A DNA stretch of 64,000 nt from Pyropia haitanensis (lineage: Eukaryota; Rhodophyta; Bangiophyceae; Bangiales; Bangiaceae), in assembly GCA_008729055.1 (NCBI GenBank), contig SDUX01000002.1:3809874-3873873 (forward strand). The letters are read 5' to 3'. A program made the translations under genes and the position numbers. Shown piece after piece: positions 31,984-42,161 of the stretch. Positions within the stretch are counted from its first letter, which is position 1; each line of letters starts with the position of its first letter. A model generated the notes under the pieces. It saw nothing but the letters and a program-made list of their open reading frames with translations, was not told the origin of the DNA and did not search any database.

Positions 31984-32931
31984 CTAGTCGAACAGGCCAA
32001 AGCCCATGTCGTCGTCCTCGGACTCCTCCTCCTCCTCGGCGGCAGCTGGCGCCTCCTCCTTGGCTTCCCCGCCACCAGCGGCGGCGCCCGACGAGGCTGC
32101 AGCGGCCATGGCCGCGAGCGCCTCGGGGTTGTCCAGCAGCTCCTTGATCTCCTTGGCCGCGTCGATGACGTAGTCGGTCGCCAGCGACACAGCCACCAGG
32201 TTCTTGAGCCCGTTGCGCATCGAGTGCGCCACCGACGGCTGGGTAGGATAGCCAATGCTGAGCGAGATGGCCGCAATGTTGTTCAGACCAGAAATGACGT
32301 GCTGCTGCAGGTCATCGTCGGTAATATCCAGCACCTTGGGCGAGTACAGCGACCCGTTCTCAAACACGTGCAGGAACTTGAGCCCATACGAGAAGGGACG
32401 GATGCCGAGCTTCTGCAGGAGCGCCACCTCAGAGGAGCCAACCTTCTGGCCCTCCTCCAGCAGCTTCACCCGCGTCTGGATCTCAATCTGCCCGCGGTTA
32501 ATCTTGGTCGGGATGTTGAGGGCCTGGAAAAAGGAGGTCATCGTCGGCTCCATCCCCGTCGGTCCGGGCTCAATGAACACCTCGCACTGGGCGAGGGTCC
32601 CCGCCTTGGCCGCCGCAGGCACCTTGTTGGCCGCGATCTTGTCGCGCACCTCTTTCAGGTCCCCCTTGGTGAAGACCAGCCCAACGTTGCCCACCACGAC
32701 GGGCAAGACGGTCAGCAGGTCCGGGTTCTCCGAGCCGTGCGTGCGGAGCACGCGGCGAATCATCGTGTTCTTCCCCATCAGCAGCACGGTGTTCTCGCGC
32801 ACCTGCGCGCGCAGCCGCTGCAGCTGGTTGGAGCCGACATTGTCCGCCTGCACAATAAACAGCTTGTCGTACTCGTCAAAGTACGACAGCAGCTTGGCCA
32901 CATAGGCCTCCTTCTTCGACATCTTGCCCAT
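31984..32931 (-). CDS. RPLP0: 60S acidic ribosomal protein P0 (uL10)
   Basis: 315 residues, intronless, the usual length. P0 anchors the P1/P2 stalk that recruits translation GTPases. N-terminal SKKEAYVAKLLSYFDEYDK, then LFIVQADNVGSNQLQ, MGKNTMIRRVLR, VFIEPGPTGMEPTMTSFFQA and FSYGLKFLHVFENGS are all classic. The C-terminus is an Ala/Gly hinge, then an acidic run, ending in DDDMGFGLFD, the P-protein tail. The ATG at 32931 (MGKMSKK) is the first conserved start. No internal homopolymer disturbs the frame. Confidence 0.98.
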   Translation of the reverse strand: MGKMSKKEAYVAKLLSYFDEYDKLFIVQADNVGSNQLQRLRAQVRENTVLLMGKNTMIRRVLRTHGSENPDLLTVLPVVVGNVGLVFTKGDLKEVRDKIAANKVPAAAKAGTLAQCEVFIEPGPTGMEPTMTSFFQALNIPTKINRGQIEIQTRVKLLEEGQKVGSSEVALLQKLGIRPFSYGLKFLHVFENGSLYSPKVLDITDDDLQQHVISGLNNIAAISLSIGYPTQPSVAHSMRNGLKNLVAVSLATDYVIDAAKEIKELLDNPEALAAMAAAASSGAAAGGGEAKEEAPAAAEEEEESEDDDMGFGLFD

Positions 32932-33884
32932 GGTGACGGGCGGCCGCGGACGGCGGCACAAACGCCAAGAGCGGCACGAGCACACAAAACCGCGTGCAGC
33001 GAGAGCGACGGGGGCGCGGGAAACAGCAACAGGGAAGTAGCAGAGAGAGTGGATGAGGTAGTGGGAAAGGAGAGCGAGAAGAAACGGCGCCGCAACACGC
33101 TTTAGGGCTCACGGCAACGGTGCCGTGTCCAGTCGCGGACGTCCGTCCCCCTCGCTCTCCGTGGCGGGGGCGTCGACGTCGGGGCCGGATCGCCAAAGCC
33201 CTACCCCATACCAACAACGGCAAGTCGCCAAATGTCGACGCGAGTCAATTAAGTGGAAGGAGTCGACAAGAAGACAGGTTGTCTCGGAATGTGTTTTGTT
33301 TTTGACGCCCTCGTGTTGTATTGTTGTCAATGCATGGGAAGTACAGAAATATACACACACCGACTTTTTCAGTCTGTCTGAAAGAATGTGTGCGTTGGAC
33401 AACCTGCACGCGCTTCGTTCATGTAGAAAGCAGTCGTGCTTGGTGGACTCTACCAATACCGGTGCACACCGAACAAAACGCAACGTCCCCTCCAAAACGC
33501 AGCTCGTGTCATGATTTTCATTGCATAGCGGCCATACTTCATCGCTGTGTCACGTCCGCCGGCGCGTCTCGCGTGCCGCGCGTACGGCGGGCGTCCGGGC
33601 GCGGCGCCTACGCTCGCCCCTCCTGGCCTATCTGCGTAGCGTGCCCCTCCTCCGCCGGCCGTGGGCGGTCGCTGCCACCCCCTCCACGCGCTGCTGCACG
33701 CCCTCCACCCCCCTCCCGCTGCCCTTCCACCTCACCCTGGCCGAGCGCGTGGCCGCGGCGTGGCGGCGGTGTGTAGCGCGACTGGGCATGCGGTGTGGGT
33801 GGGCACTGCGGGCGGTCCGTGCCCCCTCACTGCGGATCATCTGATGGATCAGGCGCGTCTCCTGGCCGCCACCGCCCCCCCTTC
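32932..33884. other. P0 upstream region to retrotransposon insertion site
   Basis: The promoter and leader of the minus-strand P0 gene come first. A moderately AT-rich stretch (33230-33540) with no gene follows, then C-rich spacer up to the target site CCTTC at 33880-33884. Confidence 0.45.
33880..33884. repeat. Target-site duplication CCTTC (partner at 40760-40764)
   Basis: The five bases before the 5' LTR are repeated exactly after the 3' LTR, the integrase footprint of the copia element. Confidence 0.9.
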
Positions 33885-34475
33885 TGTGATTACGCCGCTG
33901 CGGGGGGGGCGTGCGCTGCCCCGCACCCTCGTGCCGCGCGGCGAGGCGAGACTCGGACCCAGCCATGTGACCGATGATTGGGCGCTGGACCGGATCCTGC
34001 CAAGATTGTGGGGGACACGCGTTTGCGTTTGGTCAGACCTCGGCGGGGTGTGACCGAACATCAATGATGTTTGGTCAAACCCCCGGTGATGGCTGACAGA
34101 TTGGGTCGGGCCGATTGGCTCGATTATGTGTTTCGCCAGGCCGTGATTGGCCGGTTTGTGCATTGTTTTGCTTGAGTGGAAGGGGGTGATTCGCGGGTGT
34201 TGTCCACAATAGGTGGGCTGATGGCCGTGTGGAGAGGGGGGGCTAGACTTGCGTCTGTGGGCGTGTCGGGGGCGCTCACCGCCGCGTGCGGCGGACCTGC
34301 CGCCGCGTGCGGGGCGGGGTATAAGAGCACCCGGCCGCGCACCTGAGTGCCGGGCGCCCTCGGCCCGGCAGACTAGACATTGGAACTCGCCACCCCGCGT
34401 TGGGGTGTCGGGTCGCCGGTGTCTGGCCTCGTGGGGTACACTGCGTTTTTCTCCACATCCTCGCCGATACTCACA
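33885..34475 (+). repeat. 5' LTR of the copia element
   Basis: 591 bp, TG...CA ends. Contains a TATA box at 34320 and a 27-bp near-perfect palindrome at 34051-34077 (13-bp arms around one base, one mismatch). An ATTGG pentamer recurs several times upstream of the TATA box. Confidence 0.96.
34320..34325 (+). promoter_or_regulatory. LTR TATA box
   Basis: TATAAG in a GGGGTATAAGAGC context, 155 bp before the LTR end. It is the probable core promoter for the genomic transcript. The same site in the 3' LTR is at 40604-40609, where it could drive read-out toward the Hint gene. Confidence 0.6.
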
Positions 34476-34920
34476 ATCGCGATTTCCGTGCCGGCGAGCA
34501 GGACGCGCGTTGCACCGCCGGGCGCGCCGGGTGTGCTGGGGTTGCCCGTGCGTGCGTGCATTGCGAGACACCGCGTTGCCCCTGTGCGGACGCTTTCCGA
34601 TTACCCTGCCCCTCCCCCGTAACGGGTCTTGACTCCCCCACGACGTGGGGGTTCCTTTCCTTGGGGGAGGCTTGGTCACGTTGATCTGGCGCGTGGCTCG
34701 TCCTCTTTCGGGGAAGGCATTGCCGCTGAAACCTGGAGTCGGGTCGCCCGTGTCGAGGCCAGTGACGGAGGTGTGCGTGTGGCGACCCGGGAGAGCGACG
34801 AGGCAGATTTCCCTTGCACTAGCGGACGGGCACACTGGTACCACACGTGCGCGTCTCGGTGTGTAGCTCCGTGCGGGCCAACGCGAGTGCCGCGGCGTGC
34901 GCGTACGTGCTCGTGTACTT

Positions 34921-35181
34921 GCGGGAGCTGGACCTTGGTGTGCGGGGGGAGCTGGACCTTGGTGTGCGGGGGGAGCTGGACCTCGGCGTGCGGGGGGGAG
35001 CTGGACCTCGGTGTGCGTGGGGGGACACTCGATTGCTTGTGTCAATTGGGGGGTGGGCCGGTTCGCGTGGCCCTCGCGCCCTGGATCAACACAAGAAGGC
35101 ACAAGGTCAAGGTCAAGCCCAAGATCAAGGTGGTGGTCAAGGTCAAGCCCAAGACCAAGGTGGTGGTCAAGGTCAAGCACG
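34921..35181 (+). repeat. Two minisatellites in the retrotransposon leader
   Basis: About four copies of a 25-bp unit (GGAGCTGGACCTTGGTGTGC core) occupy 34921-35020. At 35099-35181 a unit of roughly 36 bp built from AAGGTCAAGCCCAAGANCAAG is repeated two to three times. They lie between the 5' LTR and the gag start and are likely replication-slippage products. Confidence 0.75.
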
Positions 35182-35212
35182 ACTTTGAGAGGACCCTGTT
35201 GCGCTTGTCGCC

Positions 35213-36949
35213 ATGTCAACCGAAAGTAACCCCCCTCCGGCTTTTATGCCTCGCGCAATCATGGCGCAAATGTCCGAGATGCAGCAGGGGCTGATCATGG
35301 CCGTGCGTGCACTGACTGCGGACGCAGAAGAGGACCAAGTCACCGGAGAAGAGTTGCGGGCGCAACTGGCGGACCTGTACCCGCCCACGGTCCTCTTGGG
35401 CCCTGACATGATGCGCCAACCTTTCATCCATCAGCAGCTGCTAGCCTGGCTTCGCACCCACGAAGTCTACCTCGGGGGGACTGAAGACATGCGGAGCGTC
35501 AAGCGGCTCGCTGCTACGCTGTATCCGGCTGGTGGGGACAAGGTGGCGGCACAGCAGATATTGGCCAACATTGACAACTGCAACGAGAGCCTGTGCCGGT
35601 ACGCCACCGCGCCGGGGGCGTATGGTCGGACTGCCGGCCCAGAGGGGTTTGTGTCCACTCCTCCCTCTGGGGCTCGCTCTGCTGCTCTTGCCGACGCTTC
35701 GGCAGCAAGTGACGACCGCGACGACGTCCCGCCGCCCAACCTGGGGACCCAAGACGCCCGGTCGGGACTGCCACCGCTCGCGTCGTTTGGGCGCCCAGCG
35801 AACCAGGGGAACGTCGCGGGCGGTCGACCCCAGATTGACCTAGGGCCGACGCACTCGGGGCATGGGGCGGACTCTATGGATGCGACGGACAACACCTTGG
35901 CGCACCGCATCTCGCTACGCTTTAAGGACAGCAGCTCCAAGTTCTCTGGTGACCCCAACGAGTGCCTCGACGATTTCGTGGCCGATTATGAGCTGGTGTG
36001 CCGCGACTACGGGCTGTCACGCATGCAGATGCTGCGTTACTTCTACAACCTCCTTAGTGGCGACGCGAAGCGATTCTACCTAAACGAGCTCGTCCATGTC
36101 GTTGACACCTACGATTCGATGGTCATGCGCCTCCGAAACGAGTACCACTCCGACGTGCGCCAGAGCCAGGCGCGCAACAAGCTGGCGTCCTTGCGCATGA
36201 AGGCGTTTGAGTCCAAGGGAATGTCGGTCGAGGCGGCGTTGACGTCGACGTACCAGGCGGTCCTAACGGGCTCAAAGCTTCTCCCACCGTCGCACTCCGG
36301 TGAGGTGTTTCGAGTTGAATATCTTCGAGATGCGGTGGTTGGCTACGATTGGGCCACGGAGCCGTTGAGCCGTGTATCCACTCACAAGCTCGGGTTCCAG
36401 AAGCTGTATGGAGAGCTGCAGGCCGCCCTCTTCCAGCACCAGGAGGCCAAGCGTGCTCGGATCCAGGACGCCGCGTCGGGCGTCGCCACCAAGATGGACG
36501 ACGACAACGAGGTCAGCACGTTTTATCAAGGCCAAGGCCGGTATGAGCGCAAGCATGTGGGAGTTGGGAACCGTGCTGTGCAGCAGTCGACGGGGCGATT
36601 TAACCCCCTCTCAATTATGGGGTGTTTCAATTGTGACAACCCCAAGCACACCATCAACGACTGCCCGCTGCCGCGGGACGTCGCGCGAGCTGCCCTTAAG
36701 CGCCTCGAGTACCTGTCCAAGCGCAAGGCGGGGCGGGGCGCAACTGCTCAAGTACTGTTTGAGCTATGCACGCAGATTAACGAGACTGCTGCCACGGTAG
36801 CAGAGGCGGTCAACTCGGAGGAGGATGCCCCCAAACCACCGGAAGATCTCGAGCCCGACACACTCTTTGCTGCTCTGGTGAGTGGGTCTGCTACTGTCGA
36901 CGCGGAAGAAGGCGACAATGATGGGCAGGTTTTTGCTCAGAGGGATTGA
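35213..36949 (+). CDS. gag: Retrotransposon Gag
   Basis: 578 residues. The capsid-like region (about 240-420) contains FKDSSSKFSGDPNECLDDF and a helical segment ending before a zinc knuckle of the CX2CX4HX4C type starting at C471 (CFNCDNPKHTINDC). That knuckle binds the element's RNA. The N-terminal 230 residues are less conserved. The frame ends at TGA 36947-36949, overlapping the pol frame, which lies in the -1 register. The ATG at 35213 follows the leader minisatellites. Confidence 0.93.
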   Translation: MSTESNPPPAFMPRAIMAQMSEMQQGLIMAVRALTADAEEDQVTGEELRAQLADLYPPTVLLGPDMMRQPFIHQQLLAWLRTHEVYLGGTEDMRSVKRLAATLYPAGGDKVAAQQILANIDNCNESLCRYATAPGAYGRTAGPEGFVSTPPSGARSAALADASAASDDRDDVPPPNLGTQDARSGLPPLASFGRPANQGNVAGGRPQIDLGPTHSGHGADSMDATDNTLAHRISLRFKDSSSKFSGDPNECLDDFVADYELVCRDYGLSRMQMLRYFYNLLSGDAKRFYLNELVHVVDTYDSMVMRLRNEYHSDVRQSQARNKLASLRMKAFESKGMSVEAALTSTYQAVLTGSKLLPPSHSGEVFRVEYLRDAVVGYDWATEPLSRVSTHKLGFQKLYGELQAALFQHQEAKRARIQDAASGVATKMDDDNEVSTFYQGQGRYERKHVGVGNRAVQQSTGRFNPLSIMGCFNCDNPKHTINDCPLPRDVARAALKRLEYLSKRKAGRGATAQVLFELCTQINETAATVAEAVNSEEDAPKPPEDLEPDTLFAALVSGSATVDAEEGDNDGQVFAQRD

Positions 36950-39900
36950 CTAGTCGACCTTCCCTCAAGCACAGACTCAAGCGTCCACCCGACATATTTG
37001 TCGACAAGGAGATCATCACTTTACTGGACAAGGCCGAGAGATTCGAGGGTGCCTGCATGGACATCGGAGCGGAGAAGACGGTTGTCGGCAAGAGGCAGGC
37101 TGAGGCCTACCTTGCGAGCCACAACCCGGGTGTGACGCTGGGCAACAAGAGCGGGATGGTGTACCGGTTCGGTGGCGGGCGACATCCGTGTGTCGGGACG
37201 GTGGCGGTGCGCATACCCATCACCGACAGCTTCATGATTTTGATTGAGATCGACGTGGTGGCTATCAACGTGCCGCTACTATTGGGACTTGACTTCCTCG
37301 ACAGGCACAACATGTACGTGAACAACACAACCAACCGGCTCGTGTGCGTGAACGAGGGCATCCAAGTACCGTTGGTGCGCAAGATGGGGCACATTTTCTT
37401 CGAGTGGGAGGCGGAGATACTATACACCTTCCCGGAGCTGCAGCGCATTCACAAGCACTTTTTCCACGCCAACTCGGAGCGACTGTACGCTCTCATGAGG
37501 CGGGCCAAGATTGACGACGCGGTGCCGCTGACCCTCAAGCAGCTGCAGGATGTCGCTGACGCCTGTGACGTCTGTCAGCGCCTAGGGAAGGAGCCCAACC
37601 GCTTTAGGGTGGCACTCCCCCACGAGGACGTGTGCTTCAACCGGCTAGTGCTGTTGGACCTCATGTTTCTGGAGGGGGAGGCCGTTCTACATGTGGTGGA
37701 CGCCGACACCCTCTGGAGCGCGGCCGGTTTTATGGGCGATGGCCAGACGGCCGATGCCACGTGGGACCTATTCGTCAAGATTTGGGTGGCCGCGTATGTT
37801 GGATACCCACAAGAGCTGCACGTCGATCAAGGGCCGCAGCTGCAGGCACCGCAATGGAGGGCACGAGTTGAGGCGGCTGGCATCAAGCAACGGGACTCGG
37901 GTGTTGAGAGCCACAACTCCCTTGGTGCAGGTGAGCGCTACCATGCGTTTCTGCGCCAGATCTTCCGGCGCGTGCGTGCCGCGCACCCGACCATTGACAA
38001 GGGTCAAGCCTTGTCCCTGTCCGTGTGGGCCATGAACCAGACAGCGGGGCCGATGGGTATCTCTCCAGTTCTCCTCGTGTTTGGCATCAACCCCCGCATG
38101 CCGGTCAACCCCGTCGACTTGCCGATGCAGCGGGAGCGGAACAAGGCGTTGGTGGAGGCCCGCGCGGACATGGTCAAGCACGTCGCTCGTGCGCGGCTAA
38201 GTACTGCCGTACGGCGCAACGTCCCGAAGGCGTCCAACACCGAGATCAGCCCGGGCATGCGCGTCCTCGTGTACCGCGAGAAGCCTGTGGACGAGTGGCA
38301 AGGCCCGTACACGGTGCAGGGTCACGATGGCAAGCAAGTGTGGCTGGACATCAACGATCGCCTCAAGTTGTTTTCAATTGACAAAGTCAAGGAGTACTTA
38401 CCGCCTCTTGAGACGACCGAGGAGACGCCAGCCGACGTCGCGACTGATACTGTTGGCAACGAGGACATGGGCAACGTCGTCGACGCTATCATCGCTGGGG
38501 ACACCTTGGTGTGCAGCCTGGGCCAGCGCCTGGGGTACATTCAAGAGAGGGCCTACCGCGACACTCAGGCCGAGGCAGAGACGCCCTCCCGGATTTTCAA
38601 GACTGAGGTCCTCAAGCCAGAGGACCCTCGGGTTTCAACAGCTGAGGCTAAGGCTGCGAGGCTGGAGGAGGCCAGCGGACTCGTGAAGCGTGGGGCATTC
38701 AAGAAGGTGCGAAGAGACTCGCTGCCTGCTGACGCGTCCATCCTCAAGGGCCGCTTTGTCGACGCGATCAAGCACGTGGGGACGAACAACGCCAAGTTTA
38801 AGTCGCGCTACGTCCTCCAGGGGCACAACGACAAGGAGAAGCCTTTTATCGTCCACAACATCTCCACCTTGCGCCAGAGTTCCACCAAGATTATCTTGTC
38901 GACCAGTGCCGTGCTCAATTTTCGCATCTTTTCGCACGACGTGAACCAGGCGTACCTGCAGAGCAAGGAGAGACTCACGCGTACCATCTACCTGCAGCCG
39001 CGCCCAGCCGATGCCGAGCTGTTTGGCGTCGGTGACGGCGAGGTACTGCTGCTCCTCCTGCCCTTATATGGGATGTGCGACGCTGGAGACTACTGGGCGG
39101 TGACCTTAACGGGTCACGTTAAGGACGACCTGGGTATGGTCCCCCTGACGGGAGATCCGTCACTCTTCATCAAGGAGGAGAATGGGCGCACGGTGGGACT
39201 GTTGGGCGGTTATGTTGACGACCTGCTGAACGGCGGCGATGAGTCATTCCAGACCTTGACCCAGCAGACGCTGGAAACGTTCGAGTCCAAGCCGCGGGTG
39301 TGGGACAACCTCGAGTTTGTGGGCGCGTTTCTCAAGACGCTGGACGGGTCGCCGCGATGTTTCGTGCTCAGCCAGGAGTCCTACGTCGCAGCGGCGAGCA
39401 AGCTGCCAACCGACATCTCCTTTGACGCCTTTGTGTCTGCCCGAGCGGGGTTTGGATGGCTGGCTCACAGCAGGCCCGATCTCTGCTGTGCTATCAACCG
39501 GGCTGCACAAGTGACCGCCGAGACCTTCTGCGAGCGCCACGTGCGGGAACTGAACAAGGCTATCAAGTACGCCCACAGTACCAAGGACTTAGGGCTGACC
39601 TATGGACCCCTGAGCCGAGAGACGCTGCACCTGCGCGCCTACTCTGATGCGTCTTTTGCCAACAATGACGATCTCTCATCCCAGCTCGGTTACATTGTGA
39701 TGCTTTGCGACGGGGACAACAACTGCCACGTGCTGAGCTACTCCAGCAAGAAGGCGCGGCGTGTGGTGCGGAGCATTATGGCAGGGGAGGTCTACGCCTT
39801 TGCAGACGCGTTTGACACCGCGTTCATCCTCAAGCACGACCTAGAGCGCATTTATCACCAGCACCTACCGCTTGTGATGCTCACGGACTCGAAGCAGATG

Positions 39901-40173
39901 TTTGACGTCATTACGCGGGCGTCGCACACCACGGAGAAGCGGCTAATGATTGACGTGGCCGCGGCGCGGGAGGCCTACAACCGCCACGAGATATCCAACG
40001 TGGGGCTGGTTCAATCCGAGCACAACATTGCCGATGGGCTGACCAAGCCGGGTCAGTGTGCGGCGCTGAGCGCCATGATGAAGACGGCCAAGGACGTCAA
40101 CCCTGTGCAGCAGTGGATTACGCGCACCGACGCGTCGCCGCGGCACTCGGGTGTGGAAAACCCGGGAGTGTGA
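36922..40173 (+). CDS. pol: Retrotransposon Pol (PR-INT-RT-RH)
   Basis: The frame is open from 36922 (after a TGA at 36919) to 40173, up to 1,083 residues. It is in the -1 frame relative to gag with a 28-nt overlap and no obvious own ATG, so frameshifting or an internal start is needed. The protease has ACMDIGAEKTVVG near 37060 (DIG in place of DSG/DTG). Integrase has an HHCC finger (HKHFFH... CDVC) and catalytic D, D, E near 37657, 37822 and 37905. Reverse transcriptase has HDVNQAYLQ and YVDD (39211). RNase H has SDASFA and LTDSKQ. The order with INT before RT defines Ty1/copia. The stop codon TGA (40171-40173) is formed by the third to fifth bases of the 3' LTR. Confidence 0.95.
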   Translation, partial: WAGFCSEGLTSRPSLKHRLKRPPDIFVDKEIITLLDKAERFEGACMDIGAEKTVVGKRQAEAYLASHNPGVTLGNKSGMVYRFGGGRHPCVGTVAVRIPITDSFMILIEIDVVAINVPLLLGLDFLDRHNMYVNNTTNRLVCVNEGIQVPLVRKMGHIFFEWEAEILYTFPELQRIHKHFFHANSERLYALMRRAKIDDAVPLTLKQLQDVADACDVCQRLGKEPNRFRVALPHEDVCFNRLVLLDLMFLEGEAVLHVVDADTLWSAAGFMGDGQTADATWDLFVKIWVAAYVGYPQELHVDQGPQLQAPQWRARVEAAGIKQRDSGVESHNSLGAGERYHAFLRQIFRRVRAAHPTIDKGQALSLSVWAMNQTAGPMGISPVLLVFGINPRMPVNPVDLPMQRERNKALVEARADMVKHVARARLSTAVRRNVPKASNTEISPGMRVLVYREKPVDEWQGPYTVQGHDGKQVWLDINDRLKLFSIDKVKEYLPPLETTEETPADVATDTVGNEDMGNVVDAIIAGDTLVCSLGQRLGYIQERAYRDTQAEAETPSRIFKTEVLKPEDPRVSTAEAKAARLEEASGLVKRGAFKKVRRDSLPADASILKGRFVDAIKHVGTNNAKFKSRYVLQGHNDKEKPFIVHNISTLRQSSTKIILSTSAVLNFRIFSHDVNQAYLQSKERLTRTIYLQPRPADAELFGVGDGEVLLLLLPLYGMCDAGDYWAVTLTGHVKDDLGMVPLTGDPSLFIKEENGRTVGLLGGYVDDLLNGGDESFQTLTQQTLETFESKPRVWDNLEFVGAFLKTLDGSPRCFVLSQESYVAAASKLPTDISFDAFVSARAGFGWLAHSRPDLCCAINRAAQVTAETFCERHVRELNKAIKYAHSTKDLGLTYGPLSRETLHLRAYSDASFANNDDLSSQLGYIVMLCDGDNNCHVLSYSSKKARRVVRSIMAGEVYAFADAFDTAFILKHDLERIYHQHLPLVMLTDSKQMFDVITRASHTTEKRLMIDVAAAREAYNRHEISNVGLVQSEHNIADGLTKPGQCAALSAMMKTAKDVNPVQQWITRTDASPRHSGVENPGV

Positions 40174-40759
40174 TTACGCCGCTGCGGGGGGGGCGTGCGC
40201 TGCCCCGCACCCTCGTGCCGCGCGGCGAGGCGAGACTCGGACCCAGCCATGTGACCGATGATTGGGCGCTGGACCGGATCCTGCCAAGATTGTGGGGGAC
40301 ACGCGTTTGCGTTTGGTCAGACCTCGGCGGGGTGTGACCGAACATCAATGATGTTTGGTCAAACCCCCGGTGATGGCTGACAGATTGGGTCGGGCCGATT
40401 GGCTCGATTATGTGTTTCGCCAGGCCGTGATTGGCCGGTTTGTGCATTGTTTTGCTTGAGTGGAAGGGGGTGATTCGCGGGTGTTGTCCACAATAGGTGG
40501 GCTGATGGCCGTGTGGAGAGGGGGGGCTAGACTTGCGTCTGTGGGCGTGTCGGGGGCGCTCACCGCCGCGTGCGGCGGACCTGCCGCCGCGTGCGGGGCG
40601 GGGTATAAGAGCACCCGGCCGCGCACCTGAGTGCCGGGCGCCCTCGGCCCGGCAGACTAGACATTGGAACTCGCCACCCCGCGTTGGGGTGTCGGGTCGC
40701 CGGTGTCTGGCCTCGTGGGGTACACTGCGTTTTTCTCCACATCCTCGCCGATACTCACA
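40169..40759 (+). repeat. 3' LTR of the copia element
   Basis: 591 bp, no difference seen from the 5' LTR (offset 6,284). Its first bases supply the pol stop codon. The expected purine-rich tract just upstream is weak, because that stretch is pol coding sequence (GTGTGGAAAACCCGGGAG). Confidence 0.96.
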
Positions 40760-41868
40760 CCTTCCCCCCTCGACACTCCCCGCCCCGGCTTCCGTCCACC
40801 TCCCAACGTTGCACCCGCCGCTGCCCAGCTCCGTGGCCCACTCTTCCGCTCCTGGTGAGCACACCTCCCACGACTAGCAGGCCGCTGTGGCCGTGGCGTG
40901 GCGGGCTGACGCGGCGGGGGTGGCGCGGCGGGATTGCCCCGCCCGGCCGGCGGCCGCCCCCCCCGCCGCCCACCCCCCGGCAACGTCGACCCGCCGCGCG
41001 GTCGGCCGCCGCCGCCGGCGCGCCGCGCGGTCGCCATCCCACCCCCGGTTTCTCTCTCCGCCCCCGGGCCGCTGCTGTACTTTTCCCGTACACGCGTGTG
41101 CCCCGCCGTGGCGGGGCGCACCCGCCCCGCGGCGCGTCCGCGTTGACACCACGACGCCGCCGCCACCGTGCGCGGAGCGGGGGTGCGCGCGTGCCGCCCG
41201 TGCCTACCGGGTGCCGCGCGGGGGGGCGGCGGCGCGGCCGCCGCGGCGAGTGGAACGTGGGGGGGGGGGGGGGGGGGGGGGGAGTGCGCGTCTGGGCTGT
41301 GGCGTCGGGGCGTTGAGGGGGGCGGTGCCGCCCAGGCGTGGGGGTGACGGCGTTGACCGCGGTGGAGGTCCGCTTGCGCCGCCGAGCCTCCCCACGGGGG
41401 GTGCACGACAGGGGCGGCGGCGGCCGCGCGCACCCACCCGCATCACGGGATGAGACGGTGGGGGCACCCCGCCGTGCCCCTCTGGCAGTGCGGCGGGGTG
41501 GGGATGCGGGGGGGTGCCGCGAGTCCCTGACACCAGCCGCCGACGGCGGGTGCACGCACGCTGCTGGCCGCCGCCGCCTGGGGGCACCCGTGCGCCTGCA
41601 CGCGTCGGGTGCGCCCTACAAGAGCGCGGCCTGCCGCCGACGGCAGCCCCGCCGCCGTACCCTGTTCCAAGCGGCACCGCCCTGCCGGTCATCGCCAACG
41701 ACGCCTGGCGCCCCCTTCCCACCATCCACAGCCGCCTCGTACCATCCCCCCCCAGTCTGCATTGGCCAGACGCGCCGCCCTCCCTCACGGGTGTCCGGCC
41801 CGTTTGCCTTTTGTGAGAGCGGGTCGGTGCTCCCCCCCTCCCCCTCCCCTCCCCCCGCACCGCCCACC
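40760..41868. other. Spacer and promoter of the Hint gene
   Basis: C/G-rich with a run of about 21 G near 41261-41281. No gene is supported. The last 100 bases are C/T-rich leader ending CCCACC just before the start codon. Confidence 0.45.
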
Positions 41869-42100
41869 ATGGCACCCCGCCGCCCCCGGCGGGTGGCCGT
41901 CACGACCCTCGCGGCTGTCGCGGCCGTCGCGGCGGCCGCCACGCGCGGCACCGGCACGTACGGGCAGCCCGTCGCGGCGCCCGTCGCGACGCCCGTCGCC
42001 ACCCCCACCCCCGCCGCCCGCGCCTCCCGGACGCCCGTGCCCGTCTCGGACCACGCCGCGTACCTCGTGGCGGCCTACGTCGTGGACCCGCCAGCGTCGA

Positions 42101-42161
<61 letters not shown>

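Larger units (their letters stand above)
33885..40759 (+). mobile_element. Intact Ty1/copia LTR retrotransposon, 6,875 bp
   Basis: Two LTRs of 591 bp (33885-34475 and 40169-40759) start TGTGATTACG and end ACTCACA. They appear identical throughout on direct reading. The 5-bp target duplication CCTTC is at 33880-33884 and 40760-40764. The interior carries a leader, gag and a pol with protease, integrase, reverse transcriptase and RNase H in the copia order. Both frames are uninterrupted. Identical LTRs indicate a recent insertion. It sits in the spacer between the P0 gene (-) and the Hint gene (+). Its GC content is lower than that of the host genes. Confidence 0.97.

Noticed and set aside
34629..35294. 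221-codon frame in the retrotransposon leader as an extra gene
   Set aside because: It consists largely of translated minisatellite units, overlaps the gag start and shows no domain.
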